Below are positions 53,280-62,036 of a stretch of DNA of 64,000 bases, piece by piece (positions within the stretch are counted from its first letter, which is position 1; each line of letters starts with the position of its first letter). This stretch comes from an uncultured bacterium. GTDB lineage: Bacteria > Myxococcota_A > Bradymonadia > UBA7976 > VGTA01. The stretch is taken from the NCBI GenBank assembly GCA_943788935.1, contig CALSSE010000003.1:62001-126000 (forward strand), in the 5' to 3' direction. A program made the translations under genes and the position numbers. Under the pieces are notes generated by a model that was not told the origin of the DNA, did no database searches, and was given only the letters and a program-made list of their open reading frames with translations.

Positions 53280-56102
53280 CTAACCCTCAGCCTGACCCTC
53301 AGCCTCTGCTTCCTCATTAGCTTCTGCCTCTTGGGCATGAGGATCAAAGATTGGGAACTCACCTGCTTTGAGTTTCTCCTCGTATTGATCGAGGTCCCCT
53401 CTCACCCCTTTCACTAAGAACAAGATCCCAAATATATTTGGCAGAGCCATACCGAGGATCATCAAGTCACTGAAATCAAGAATATTGGTGGCGGTGACGA
53501 TAGACCCTAAGAAGGCGAAGATCAAAAAGATGACTCGATAGATAAGAGAAGCGTGTTTTCCCATTGAGAAGAGCGCGGGGTTCTCCCCAAAGAGCCAAGC
53601 CCAGCAGCGCTCACCATAATATGACCATGATATCATTGTAGAGTAGGCGAATAAGACCACCGCGACCGATAACACATAAGGGAAGAAAGAGATCGCCTCG
53701 CCCATAGCCTGTGAAGTGAGCGCTGCGCCTTTGTTACCAGCGATCAATGCACCATATTCTGGGTTATGATAAGCACCGGTGATAACGATCACTAAAGCGG
53801 TCATTGTACAGACAACGATCGTGTCAATAAAAGGCTCTAAGAGCGCGACAGCTCCCTCTCGGACAGGATATTCGGTCTTAGCTGCAGCGTGAGCGATCGC
53901 TGCTGAGCCGATCCCCGCCTCGTTGGAGAAGGCGGCTCGCTTAAAGCCAACCACAAGTACGCCGACCGCTCCGCCATATAAAGCATCAGGAGAGAAGGCT
54001 CCTCCAATAATCTCTGCGAAAGCTTGAGGCACAAGCTCGACGTTGACCAAGATGACATAGAGTGAGGCTAATATGTAGAGACCACACATCGCGGGCACAA
54101 TTTTCTCCGCGGTCTGAGCGATACTCTTAATGCCTCCTAATATGACCACCCCTACAGCGATCGACATGACCAGACCATAGATCCAATTAGCATCATTTAA
54201 AGCGGGAATCACCTCAGCGACAGCCTCAAGCGACTGTTTAACCTGAAAAGCATTCCCACCACCGAAAGAGCCACCAATACAGAGAAAACTGAACATCACT
54301 GCGAGGAGTTTTCCAAGTTTAGGGAGATTACGCTCGGTCTGTAAACCCTTGGAGAGGTAGTGCATTGCGCCTCCCATGACCACTCCATCAGCAGAGACCG
54401 TCCGATATTTTTGTCCTAGAGTACACTCAGTAAACTTAGAGGCCATTCCCAAGAAACCAGCAACGATCATCCAAAAAGTAGCGCCTGGTCCACCAAGGCT
54501 CACCGCGATTGCGACTCCCGCAATATTCCCTAGTCCAACTGTCGCTGAGAGTGCTGACGTTAAAGCCTGAAAGTGGCTGACCTCACCGACCGATGCAGGA
54601 TCGGTATATTTCCCCCTCACCACCTCGATGGCATGACGGAATAGTCGTACGTTAACCAAGCGCATCTTGTAAGTAAAAAATATCGCTCCAAACACCAACC
54701 ACAGAACGATCAAGGGGAGTTTTAGATCTCGCTCTTGCCAGAGAATACTCCTCTTCTCATCAGCGGTGATTAAGTGATCACCGGATTGAAGGATCCTCTG
54801 AGCTGATATCGCTTTAGTGGGCACGAGCTTCATCTTCTCTTCTAGTATAGTAGAGGCCGCTGATGAGAGCGATTGAATGTGACCATTATGACTCGCCCAG
54901 AGCATGCCATTTACTCGATGTAGGGAGCTAATTTGGCTATTAAATGGGTGTTTTTGACTTAACTTAAGATCTACTTCATCACCGGTATTAGAGAGGATAT
55001 GATTTGGACCTTGGGTGGCTGTAGAGAGGTAAATTACTCGTTCAGCTCCCTCATTGTTGGAGACGAGTAGTGGAGTGACCGAGCTGACCGAGGGGAGCTT
55101 AATGCCAAAGCCGGGCGCACCATCTCGAGTGTTCCATGTATAGAGACCCTCGGTAAAGGCTACCCAGATTGCATCCTTGGTGAAACCTGCGTTCAGCAGT
55201 TGACCGCTCACTTGAATAGGGCGAGAGAAGCTGATCACCTCTTCAGCTTTAAAAATGAGGTTCGGTTGCGCCTCTTTGAGAGGTTTGATCACTTTCACCG
55301 CTCCCTCTACACCGATGATTAACCAATAAGCACCATCCTGACGAGCAGAGAGGCGAGTGATGGTTTGATTCAGATTAAAATTAGGCTCACTCCATGATTG
55401 GGCCTTAATCTCTTCTCTGGTCTCTCTCGACAGTCGATAAAGTCTACCTGCGCTAGACCCAAAGATCTGCTGACCGTTAAGCTCTGCGAAAGCGGTCCAA
55501 TCACCGTTAGGCAACCGATAGGGTCCGAGCGCTTTGGAGGCCCCCTTTAGAGTCCTCTGAAAAATGTAGATCTCTCCCTTGACGGAACGAACTAACAGCT
55601 CTTGCGCATCATTGATGAACCAGACTTGGTCTATATCAAGCCCCGGATGTTTATAACTAGATCGCTCTTCACCATCAAAACCATGAAAGACGACTCGATT
55701 AGAGTGCACCATAAAGACCCCCCAACCGAGGGGGTCAGCCAGAGGTCGCCCTCCGCTGATCTCACTTCTCATTTGTAAGGGGTCTTCATTATCCCACCAA
55801 GCGACGTCCCACAACAAGACGCTCGCCATCTGGCCCACAACCTGACCGAAAGCTGCATCGATCATCTCTTCCACGCTCGGCTCTACTTTTTGAGGTTCAA
55901 GCAAGGTCCCTCTCGCGTCAACACTCGGAGAGTGGAACGCGAACGAGCCGATGCAAGTGATCATCAATAGCCAGAGGATAGGGGAGGAGTCACCCTTACT
56001 AGGACGTCGACTCTCATTATATGAACTCCACATAGAGCTCCTAGACCTCACTCTTCGCCATAAATAACGAGATGCTCTCAGTATGTGTGTGGGCTGTATC
56101 AA
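53280..56102 (-). CDS. Alanine/sodium symporter (AGCS family) with a large inserted sensor-like domain
   Basis: A 940-residue protein. Residues about 460-915 are a complete AGCS amino acid:cation symporter: LPLIVLWLVFGAIFFT, EVSHFQALTSALSATVGLGN, GPGATFWMIVAGFLGMASKF, FSNEAGIGSAAIAHAAAKTE and FAYSTMISWSYYGERCWAW. Residues about 75-103 (EPSVEEMIDAAFGQVVGQMA) match the extreme N-terminus of the same family, but about 350 residues with beta-propeller-like short strands (GWGVFMVHSNRVVFH, GAYWLIIGVEGAVKVIK, DAIWVAFTEGLYTWNT, GMLWASHNGHIQSL) are inserted between it and the first core helix, probably in the periplasm. The start is TTG at 56102 with GAGGAG eight bases upstream. Normal family length is 450-550. 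Confidence 0.88.
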   Translation of the reverse strand: MIQPTHILRASRYLWRRVRSRSSMWSSYNESRRPSKGDSSPILWLLMITCIGSFAFHSPSVDARGTLLEPQKVEPSVEEMIDAAFGQVVGQMASVLLWDVAWWDNEDPLQMRSEISGGRPLADPLGWGVFMVHSNRVVFHGFDGEERSSYKHPGLDIDQVWFINDAQELLVRSVKGEIYIFQRTLKGASKALGPYRLPNGDWTAFAELNGQQIFGSSAGRLYRLSRETREEIKAQSWSEPNFNLNQTITRLSARQDGAYWLIIGVEGAVKVIKPLKEAQPNLIFKAEEVISFSRPIQVSGQLLNAGFTKDAIWVAFTEGLYTWNTRDGAPGFGIKLPSVSSVTPLLVSNNEGAERVIYLSTATQGPNHILSNTGDEVDLKLSQKHPFNSQISSLHRVNGMLWASHNGHIQSLSSAASTILEEKMKLVPTKAISAQRILQSGDHLITADEKRSILWQERDLKLPLIVLWLVFGAIFFTYKMRLVNVRLFRHAIEVVRGKYTDPASVGEVSHFQALTSALSATVGLGNIAGVAIAVSLGGPGATFWMIVAGFLGMASKFTECTLGQKYRTVSADGVVMGGAMHYLSKGLQTERNLPKLGKLLAVMFSFLCIGGSFGGGNAFQVKQSLEAVAEVIPALNDANWIYGLVMSIAVGVVILGGIKSIAQTAEKIVPAMCGLYILASLYVILVNVELVPQAFAEIIGGAFSPDALYGGAVGVLVVGFKRAAFSNEAGIGSAAIAHAAAKTEYPVREGAVALLEPFIDTIVVCTMTALVIVITGAYHNPEYGALIAGNKGAALTSQAMGEAISFFPYVLSVAVVLFAYSTMISWSYYGERCWAWLFGENPALFSMGKHASLIYRVIFLIFAFLGSIVTATNILDFSDLMILGMALPNIFGILFLVKGVRGDLDQYEEKLKAGEFPIFDPHAQEAEANEEAEAEGQAEG

Positions 56103-56248
56103 CGTATTTCTCCTCGTTGCAGAGTATTGATCTCTCTTATGGCTTGATCAATTTGACTCAGGCATTAGATAGTTAAAACTCAATATTGGCTTAACTATTT
56201 TTAATACTTTAGTTGATAAATCAAAGAGTAATAGATCGCAACCTTGCT

Positions 56249-56263
56249 GAGAGTTGAACTCTC
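56249..56263. promoter_or_regulatory. 15-bp palindrome GAGAGTTNAACTCTC, possible operator
   Basis: Perfect palindrome GAGAGTT-G-AACTCTC, about 147 bases upstream of the AGCS symporter start and 55 bases upstream of the apaH -35 box. Same sequence, different centre, at 1116-1130. A shared regulator is possible. Confidence 0.35.
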
Positions 56264-56316
56264 TAGTTAGGTATACGTTTATCCATTAGTTATCAATATT
56301 CTACCTATCGACCTTC

Positions 56317-56346
56317 TTGACATCCAAGGGATCAAAGTTTTATTTA
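56317..56346 (+). promoter_or_regulatory. apaH: Candidate sigma-70 promoter for apaH
   Basis: Perfect -35 TTGACA at 56317-56322 and -10 TATTTA at 56341-56346 with an 18-base spacer; ATG of apaH at 56413. Confidence 0.5.
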
Positions 56347-56350
56347 GGTT

Positions 56351-56380
56351 CTGTTTAGAGCGCTGTTTAGAGCGCTGTGT
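56351..56380. repeat. 12-bp tandem repeat in the apaH leader
   Basis: CTGTTTAGAGCG twice, then a partial copy, inside the presumed 5' untranslated region of apaH. It shares the GAGCGCTGT core with the other intergenic repeats. Confidence 0.8.
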
Positions 56381-56412
56381 GACATCTCATCTAATGCTCC
56401 AAGGCGACTCTG

Positions 56413-57345
56413 ATGGCGACCTATGTGATCGGCGACATACATGGCTGTTTCAAAACCCTACAGAGACTCTTGCAGAGCTTAGACCTTCAGCCGCAAGATC
56501 GTCTCTGGTGTGTCGGTGACTTGATTAATCGAGGCCCTCACTCACTTGAGGTTGTTGAGTGGGCGATGAAAAATCAACATCGCGTCCAAGTTGTTTTAGG
56601 AAATCATGAGCTGCATCTACTCGCCTGTTATTTTGGCGCTGAGACCTCTGACAATGACACCCTAGATGAGCTTTTATCATTATCAGAGCGTGATCGACGA
56701 GAAGTCTTAGAGTGGGTTAGGCGACAACCTCTCCTCTATGAAGCGACGATCGCTAGCCAAAAAGTCGCTATGGTTCATGCAGGGGTCGATGCTCGATGGA
56801 CTTGGACTGAGATTAAAAAGCGCGCCGCTCGAATCGAAATAGCTCTTCGGCAAGATGATCAACTAGAGGAGCTTGCCAAAGCTCATCCTAGCCGGAAACG
56901 ACGAAAGCGAAAGATAAGCGAAGCTCAAGGAGAGCTTACCTCTTCCTCAAACATTAGAGATGAGGTCAGTCACAAACCACAATGGATCGATGATCTTAAA
57001 TGGTTTACTCGCGTAAGGACTCTCGACCAATCCGGAGAGCCCGTCGGTTGGTTTAAAGGCTCTGCTGATGAGCTCCACCCTCAATTAGAACCTTGGTTTA
57101 TAGCCTACAGTAGGGCGTGTCATCAGACTGCACTTGGTACATATCCAGATCGATTATTTTATGGTCATTGGGCCGCTTATGGATTACAGAGGGCTGACCT
57201 ATACTGTGGTTTAGATAGCGGGTGTATTTGGGGCCGTCATTTAAGCGCTGTGAGAGTGGAAGATAACCAACTCTATCAAGCAGAGACGGTGGAGACCGCT
57301 CTAATCCCTAAAAACATTCGCACTACCCTAAAAGAGGTGCATTAA
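56413..57345 (+). CDS. apaH: Symmetrical bis(5'-nucleosyl)-tetraphosphatase ApaH
   Basis: A 310-residue metallophosphoesterase that hydrolyses Ap4A, and in other bacteria removes Np4 caps from RNA. Motifs: YVIGDIHGCFKTLQRLLQSL (GDIHG, residues 7-11), VGDLINRGPHSLEVV (GDLINRGP, about 36-43), VVLGNHELHLLA (GNHE, about 63-66), MVHAGV and YGHWAAYGLQ near the C-terminus. A basic insertion (PSRKRRKRKISEAQG) lies about residue 158-172. Length is a little above the usual 270-280. Two small genes follow in the same direction with tight spacing (2 bases and a 4-base overlap). Confidence 0.95.
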   Translation: MATYVIGDIHGCFKTLQRLLQSLDLQPQDRLWCVGDLINRGPHSLEVVEWAMKNQHRVQVVLGNHELHLLACYFGAETSDNDTLDELLSLSERDRREVLEWVRRQPLLYEATIASQKVAMVHAGVDARWTWTEIKKRAARIEIALRQDDQLEELAKAHPSRKRRKRKISEAQGELTSSSNIRDEVSHKPQWIDDLKWFTRVRTLDQSGEPVGWFKGSADELHPQLEPWFIAYSRACHQTALGTYPDRLFYGHWAAYGLQRADLYCGLDSGCIWGRHLSAVRVEDNQLYQAETVETALIPKNIRTTLKEVH

Positions 57346-57347
57346 AC

Positions 57348-57953
57348 ATGAGCGATTCACGTGCCATTAAAGAGTCTATGAGCGTCCAAGGTCACTATCG
57401 TTTAGCGCGGACGTTTTACTTTACAGCGATGATCCCTCCCTTGGGTTTGGCGCTGCTCTGTGCTTGGATCCTCCCTCAATTACCAGCGATCACAGCTGAT
57501 CAACTTACCTCTCTTGAGACTCCTTTTTTGGGTTTTACCCTGTTGAGCGCTGTGCTCTGTGACACGCTCTTTTACCTCAGGTTGAAGCGTTTTCGAGCGC
57601 TCCCGACCCCTGCTGAATTAGCTCAAGTCCCCTCAATGATCGAGAGCAAGAGAGGCTGGAAGGCTTGTCTTATCGCTTGGAGTCTTGTCCAAGTCTATGC
57701 CTTCCTAGGCGTAATGGAGGCCTTTTTCACTCGCGAAGACAGCTCAATGTTCCCCTTTATGATCTTCGCCGCGATCACGATGTATCGCTGCCGACCACGA
57801 GCAGGCCTCTTCGCCGAATCAAATTGGGGAGCCCCCTTCTCCCCTCCCCGCCCAATCATGACAGAGACAGACGGGACAGGTGAAACAGGCGGGACAGGTG
57901 AGACAGGTGAGACAGGCAAGGCAGGTAAGACAGGTAAGACAGGTGAGCGATGA
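57348..57953 (+). CDS. Small membrane protein with collagen-like TGE tail
   Basis: A 201-residue protein with about four hydrophobic helices (MIPPLGLALLCAWILPQL, LGFTLLSAVLCDTLFYL, ACLIAWSLVQVYAFLGVMEA, MFPFMIFAAITMY) and a C-terminal tail of 9-nt repeats encoding TGETGGTGETGETGKAGKTG. No family recognised. ATG at 57348 lies two bases after the apaH stop with AGAGGT upstream, so it is co-translated with apaH; its stop overlaps the next start (ATGA). Confidence 0.6.
   Translation: MSDSRAIKESMSVQGHYRLARTFYFTAMIPPLGLALLCAWILPQLPAITADQLTSLETPFLGFTLLSAVLCDTLFYLRLKRFRALPTPAELAQVPSMIESKRGWKACLIAWSLVQVYAFLGVMEAFFTREDSSMFPFMIFAAITMYRCRPRAGLFAESNWGAPFSPPRPIMTETDGTGETGGTGETGETGKAGKTGKTGER
57868..57950 (+). 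repeat. 9-nt coding repeat (TGE/TGK), about nine units
   Basis: GAGACAGGT-like 9-nt units at the 3' end of the small membrane protein gene, giving Gly every third residue as in collagen. Confidence 0.8.
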
Positions 57954-58234
57954 GGCTATTTGAACGAGCATCTATTTTAAGAGAGCGATTAGAGAGTCAC
58001 AGCCTTTATCAAGTGCTAGACCTGCTCGGTAAACCACAATTGTTGAGTATGGTTAGATACTCTATGAAATATCGATCAATGATGAATGCGGAGGTCATTA
58101 GGCAGATAGAGACCCTCGCTCAAACTCACCATATCGTCACCGAGACTGACCTCGCTCATTTAGAGGTCAAGTTGCGAATGCTGAAAGTAGAACTCGCCGC
58201 CTTGAAGAGGTCTACAGAGATAGATCAGGAGTGA
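57950..58234 (+). CDS. Small coiled-coil protein, function unknown
   Basis: A 94-residue product, mostly helical: basic N-terminus (LFERASILRERLESHSLYQV), then a middle with Arg and Tyr and a C-terminal leucine-rich helix (LAHLEVKLRMLKVELAALKR) that should form a coiled coil. Start overlaps the previous stop as ATGA. Its 3' end overlaps the convergent rhomboid gene by 23 bases. No family recognised. Confidence 0.55.
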   Translation: MRLFERASILRERLESHSLYQVLDLLGKPQLLSMVRYSMKYRSMMNAEVIRQIETLAQTHHIVTETDLAHLEVKLRMLKVELAALKRSTEIDQE

Positions 58235-60488
58235 GTGGATAGACCACCCAAGTGACCTCTTTCTGATTTTCTATCCGGTCGCTCACCCATCCGATCACCT
58301 CGAGATGATGTAGACAGGTCGGGGGTAGCCCAGGCGGCTCTAGTTTGATCGATAACGCACTCTTCTCAGTTAACTTGGGAACTAATACCTCGATGAGTAC
58401 TTTACCCACCTCCGCTCCTGCCTCTTTCGGCTTAACCTGCTCACCCCTCTCCGCATTGGGCTTAGGGTCTCGACAGAGTTCAGCAGAGAGATACAACCTA
58501 CCGAGCTGAGGGAGCTGATGAGCAGACACGCTTAATCTCTGCTTCGAATAAGTCATTACTGGTGGTTGATCGAGATGAGTTTGAGGAGAAGACAAGAGAG
58601 ACTGGTAAAGGAGCTGAGTGAGCGCATATTTATCAGAGGACTCTAGAGTCATTAAATGAATATGGTCTTCATGGAGTACTCTCGCGCTAGATTCAATGAC
58701 TCGCGAGAGCTCGCCACGGAGCCATTCTATTCGGTTGAGTGTGACATAATCAGGGGAGCGCAATGACTCCGAGTTTAAGAGAGTCGACTCGATAGTGGTG
58801 AAGCGTTCTTCTCTAACTTCCGCTTGACCCCAGAGGCTACCACGTCGCCTCACCCGAGGCGAGCTAGCTTCTTCGACAAGCTCAGCACAAATCTCAGAGA
58901 GCAGCTTTCTCGCTCCGCTTACTTCACTCCAAACTAAGTAGCTCTTGATGGCTGTGATCCGCTCATCCCAACTGGGCTCAATGAGATTAATGATCGCTTG
59001 CTGGGCGAACAGCGACTCATAAAGTCTCCGCGCCACTCTGAAAGGTACATGAGCGCTATCGCTCAGCTTAAGATGATTAGGAGAGTCTTCAAATCGCTGC
59101 CCATAATGATGCCACCACCCTTTAAGTAAACGCCTCAAAACCCACTGAGTCGCCTCTGTTGTTGTCTTAAGCTCACTACGCTCTAATCTCGGTTGACCCT
59201 GAGCGCTATTTTGTAGTTCTTGGTCGAGGAGAGCAAGACTGGGCTTGAGCTTGGTTTCCCATACGACTCGCTGATCTAGAGGGAGCAAACGATCGAATGT
59301 GATTGAGCTCTGATCTAGCGACCTCACCTCTCGACTATACTTCTCCAACATAGAGAAGACAGGGTGAGGGGTCGGTAAGAAAGACCACGAGACGCTAATA
59401 GTAATGAAAGAGAACAAGAGTGGAGAGAGCGTGTATAAAGCTCGCTGTTTTAATGAGAGCTCCTGATACTTATACAAGGGAGCGCAAAAGACACCTAATA
59501 CTAACCCACTGAACGCTCCACCTAGATGACTCGCGTTATCCACCCATGGAGAGCTCAAATTCTCAGCGAGAGAATAAATGAGCCAAATGATCATCACTGA
59601 GGTAGCGCTCCTCGTCTGAGCGATTCGCTTCCCCTTAGTGAGCAGTAAGAGGGTAATGATCACTCCAAATAGGCCATACACTCCACCAGAAGAGCCCATA
59701 GAGACTTGGGAAGGGTAATAGATCAAAGTGAACGCACCCGCCAAAGTCGCGCTGCTGATAAAAAGGCTACCTAGCGCCAATGATCCCAATAAATGTTCAA
59801 TATGAACAGCGAGGAACAGCAATGGGCCTAGATTAAACAGTAAATGCTGTAGGTCCCAATGCAGGAGAGGAGCTGTGAGTAGACGCCACCATTCTAGGGT
59901 AGACCCGTTGGTTTTGGGTGCAAAATTAGCGCCCCACTCTATCGCTGAAGCGAGGTTTACAGGTCCTTCTAGCCTTCCTACCGTCATTATATAAAAGAGA
60001 CAAAGTACCGAGATGAGGCAAAAGGTGCCCCATTTCCCTCTAATGAGCTCTGTCATGTTCTCCACAAAGAGCTGAGTTAATGAAGAGTCAAGCGATCGAA
60101 GACTCTCTGAATCAGATAAAGCCGAGGGGGAGGCGACTGACATATGTAAGTGGAGCTTAGGTTCTGTAGGTGGGGGCTCGAAAGGGTATTCACCGGGGTC
60201 GGTGGGAGGGGTCACTTGTAACTCATCACCAGGATCGGTGGGAGGGATCACTTGTGACTCATCACCAGGATCGGTGGGAGGGATCACTTGTGACTCATCA
60301 CCAGGATCGGTGGGAAGGGTCACTTGTAGCTCACCACCGGGGTCGGTGGGAGGGATCCAGTGTCGCTCATCATCCAATCTGGTTGACGAGATGCCCTCTA
60401 AGCCATCTCCTGACTCAGTCGGTGGAGTGGTCTGTGGAGCTCTCCTTAAATGATGAGCGTCCAAAGCTCTGTCACGCCCTTCAGACAT
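58212..60488 (-). CDS. Rhomboid-family intramembrane protease with repeats and a large C-terminal domain
   Basis: A 758-residue protein. Residues about 153-340 hold a rhomboid: WWRLLTAPLLHWDLQHLLFN (His215/Asn219), the nucleophile in SMGSSGGVYGLFG (Ser267) and the partner His in DNASHLGGAFSG (His321), so the Ser-His dyad is intact. The N-terminus (about 48-96) is a 36-nt coding repeat, TDPGDESQVIPP, and the last 400 residues are soluble helices and strands with no known match, probably outside the membrane. Rhomboids cleave membrane-protein substrates near the outer leaflet. It starts directly after the dnaB stop (TAAATG) and is likely cotranscribed; its end overlaps the convergent small gene. 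Confidence 0.8.
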   Translation of the reverse strand: MSEGRDRALDAHHLRRAPQTTPPTESGDGLEGISSTRLDDERHWIPPTDPGGELQVTLPTDPGDESQVIPPTDPGDESQVIPPTDPGDELQVTPPTDPGEYPFEPPPTEPKLHLHMSVASPSALSDSESLRSLDSSLTQLFVENMTELIRGKWGTFCLISVLCLFYIMTVGRLEGPVNLASAIEWGANFAPKTNGSTLEWWRLLTAPLLHWDLQHLLFNLGPLLFLAVHIEHLLGSLALGSLFISSATLAGAFTLIYYPSQVSMGSSGGVYGLFGVIITLLLLTKGKRIAQTRSATSVMIIWLIYSLAENLSSPWVDNASHLGGAFSGLVLGVFCAPLYKYQELSLKQRALYTLSPLLFSFITISVSWSFLPTPHPVFSMLEKYSREVRSLDQSSITFDRLLPLDQRVVWETKLKPSLALLDQELQNSAQGQPRLERSELKTTTEATQWVLRRLLKGWWHHYGQRFEDSPNHLKLSDSAHVPFRVARRLYESLFAQQAIINLIEPSWDERITAIKSYLVWSEVSGARKLLSEICAELVEEASSPRVRRRGSLWGQAEVREERFTTIESTLLNSESLRSPDYVTLNRIEWLRGELSRVIESSARVLHEDHIHLMTLESSDKYALTQLLYQSLLSSPQTHLDQPPVMTYSKQRLSVSAHQLPQLGRLYLSAELCRDPKPNAERGEQVKPKEAGAEVGKVLIEVLVPKLTEKSALSIKLEPPGLPPTCLHHLEVIGWVSDRIENQKEVTWVVYPLTPDLSL
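60196..60339 (-). repeat. 36-nt coding repeat (TDPGDESQVIPP), four units
   Basis: Four full units plus partial copies at each side, differing by a few bases. Confidence 0.9.
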
Positions 60489-61847
60489 TTAGAAAGGCTG
60501 CTCATCTTCAGCGAGATTATTAAAACGAGTAAACATACCCACAAACTGCAAACGCACTGTTCCCGTAGATCCTGATCGGTGCTTGGCGATGATCAACTCA
60601 GCGATCCCTTTATCTTCCGACTCTTCATTATAGTATTCATCTCTATAGACGAACATAATAATATCAGCGTCTTGCTCGATCGCTCCTGACTCACGAAGGT
60701 CAGAGAGCAGGGGACGTTTATTCGGTCTACTCTCTACACCTCGATTCAGCTGAGATAGAGCAACGACTGGTGTATTCAGCTCTTTAGCGAGTGTCTTTAA
60801 GTTACGACTGATCTCACTGATCTCCTGCTCACGATTACCGGAACCCGGAGGTCCCTTCATCAACTGGAGATAATCGATCACAACTAAACCGACAGGCGGG
60901 AGATTATCATCATTAGCGAGTCGTCGACACTTCGAACGACAATCCATAATCGAAATCCCTGGAGTATCATCGATAAAAATCGCTACATCTTTCACTCGAT
61001 CTACTGTCTCGACGAGTCTATCGATCTCATGCTCCTCCATCATACCTGTTTTAAGGTTATGGCTGCTGATCTGAGACTCGCTAGAGAGGACGCGAGTCAC
61101 CAACTGGATCGTAGGCATCTCCAAGCTAAATACAGCGACGGTAAATGGCGTCTGCTTACTGGTCGCCGCGTTGAAAGCCATGTTGAGGGCGAGTGCGGTC
61201 TTCCCCATACCCGGACGAGCGGCCAGGATCACTAGATCGCCTGGCTGAAAACCTGAGGTCATGTGATCAAGCTCAGTAAAACCGGTATTCGTCCCTGTCA
61301 CTCTAGTCTGAGTCTCGAATGCTTTCTGGATCTTCGCCAAGGCCTCAGCGATGGCGTCAGAGAAAGAAGTAAACGCTTGCTGACTCTTGCGTGAACCGAG
61401 CGCTAATATTCGCTGTTGGGCTTCATCGAAGAGCTCTTCAGAGTGCTCATAATCACCCTGCTGACCCTTCTCGATCACCCTAGCGCACAAGGCGATAAGT
61501 CTCCTCACCTCAGCGGCTCGGTAAACCATAATCGCATGACTCTCAGCGTGTAAAGAGGTACCGACCTCTGCGCCAAGCTCCAAAATATATGAGTCCCCAC
61601 CTACATCTACTAAGGCGCTCTCTTGCTGCAACATAGAGATGACAGAGATGATGTCGATCCCCACTCCTTGGCCCGCCAATGAACGCATCACTCTAAATAT
61701 GAGCTGATGTCTAGGCTCATGAAAGTCATCAGGCTCTAAGATCGCTGAGATCAGATCAAAGGAATTAGCATCGAGGAGGATAGTACCCAAAGTCGCTCGC
61801 TCAGCTTCTTTGGCTCTTAAGTGCTCTGGGGTTTTTAACTCAGCCAT
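60489..61847 (-). CDS. dnaB: Replicative DNA helicase DnaB
   Basis: A 452-residue hexameric helicase that opens the fork. The N-terminal domain runs to about residue 110; the RecA-type core has the Walker A motif LAARPGMGKTALALNM (211-219 RPGMGKTAL), Walker B-type VVIDYLQLM, PVVALSQLNRGVESRPNKRP and SDLRESGAIEQDADIIMFVY. GGAGG precedes the ATG at 61847. It lies downstream of rpsF-rpsR-rplI, a common order, but behind a hairpin at 61954-61995. Confidence 0.97.
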   Translation of the reverse strand: MAELKTPEHLRAKEAERATLGTILLDANSFDLISAILEPDDFHEPRHQLIFRVMRSLAGQGVGIDIISVISMLQQESALVDVGGDSYILELGAEVGTSLHAESHAIMVYRAAEVRRLIALCARVIEKGQQGDYEHSEELFDEAQQRILALGSRKSQQAFTSFSDAIAEALAKIQKAFETQTRVTGTNTGFTELDHMTSGFQPGDLVILAARPGMGKTALALNMAFNAATSKQTPFTVAVFSLEMPTIQLVTRVLSSESQISSHNLKTGMMEEHEIDRLVETVDRVKDVAIFIDDTPGISIMDCRSKCRRLANDDNLPPVGLVVIDYLQLMKGPPGSGNREQEISEISRNLKTLAKELNTPVVALSQLNRGVESRPNKRPLLSDLRESGAIEQDADIIMFVYRDEYYNEESEDKGIAELIIAKHRSGSTGTVRLQFVGMFTRFNNLAEDEQPF

Positions 61848-61953
61848 GAGGCGACCTCCATATCTATCTAGCCTACCGTGACTTAATCGTCCATAGCTGT
61901 AAATAGTCGATTGACAAAGCGCTTAGCCAATAAACTGATCATTCAATTGAAAA

Positions 61954-61995
61954 CGCCACAGCTCAATCGAAAAAAATCGATTTAAAGCTGTGGCG
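61954..61995 (-). terminator. Rho-independent-like terminator after rplI, nested inverted repeats
   Basis: A 10-bp perfect stem CGCCACAGCT/AGCTGTGGCG encloses a second 5-bp stem ATCGA/TCGAT. On the minus strand the outer stem is followed by TTTT, so it should end ribosomal-protein transcription before dnaB. Only four T follow, so it may be partial. Confidence 0.6.
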
Positions 61996-62036
61996 AGGAG
62001 CGAATATTTAGTTAATATTCGCGCGTCACAGAGTGT

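Larger units (their letters stand above)
56103..56412. other. Divergent promoter region with palindrome and short repeats
   Basis: About 310 AT-rich bases between the AGCS and apaH starts. It holds the palindrome at 56249-56263, the apaH promoter at 56317-56346 and 12-bp repeats at 56351-56380, all listed separately. Confidence 0.6.
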
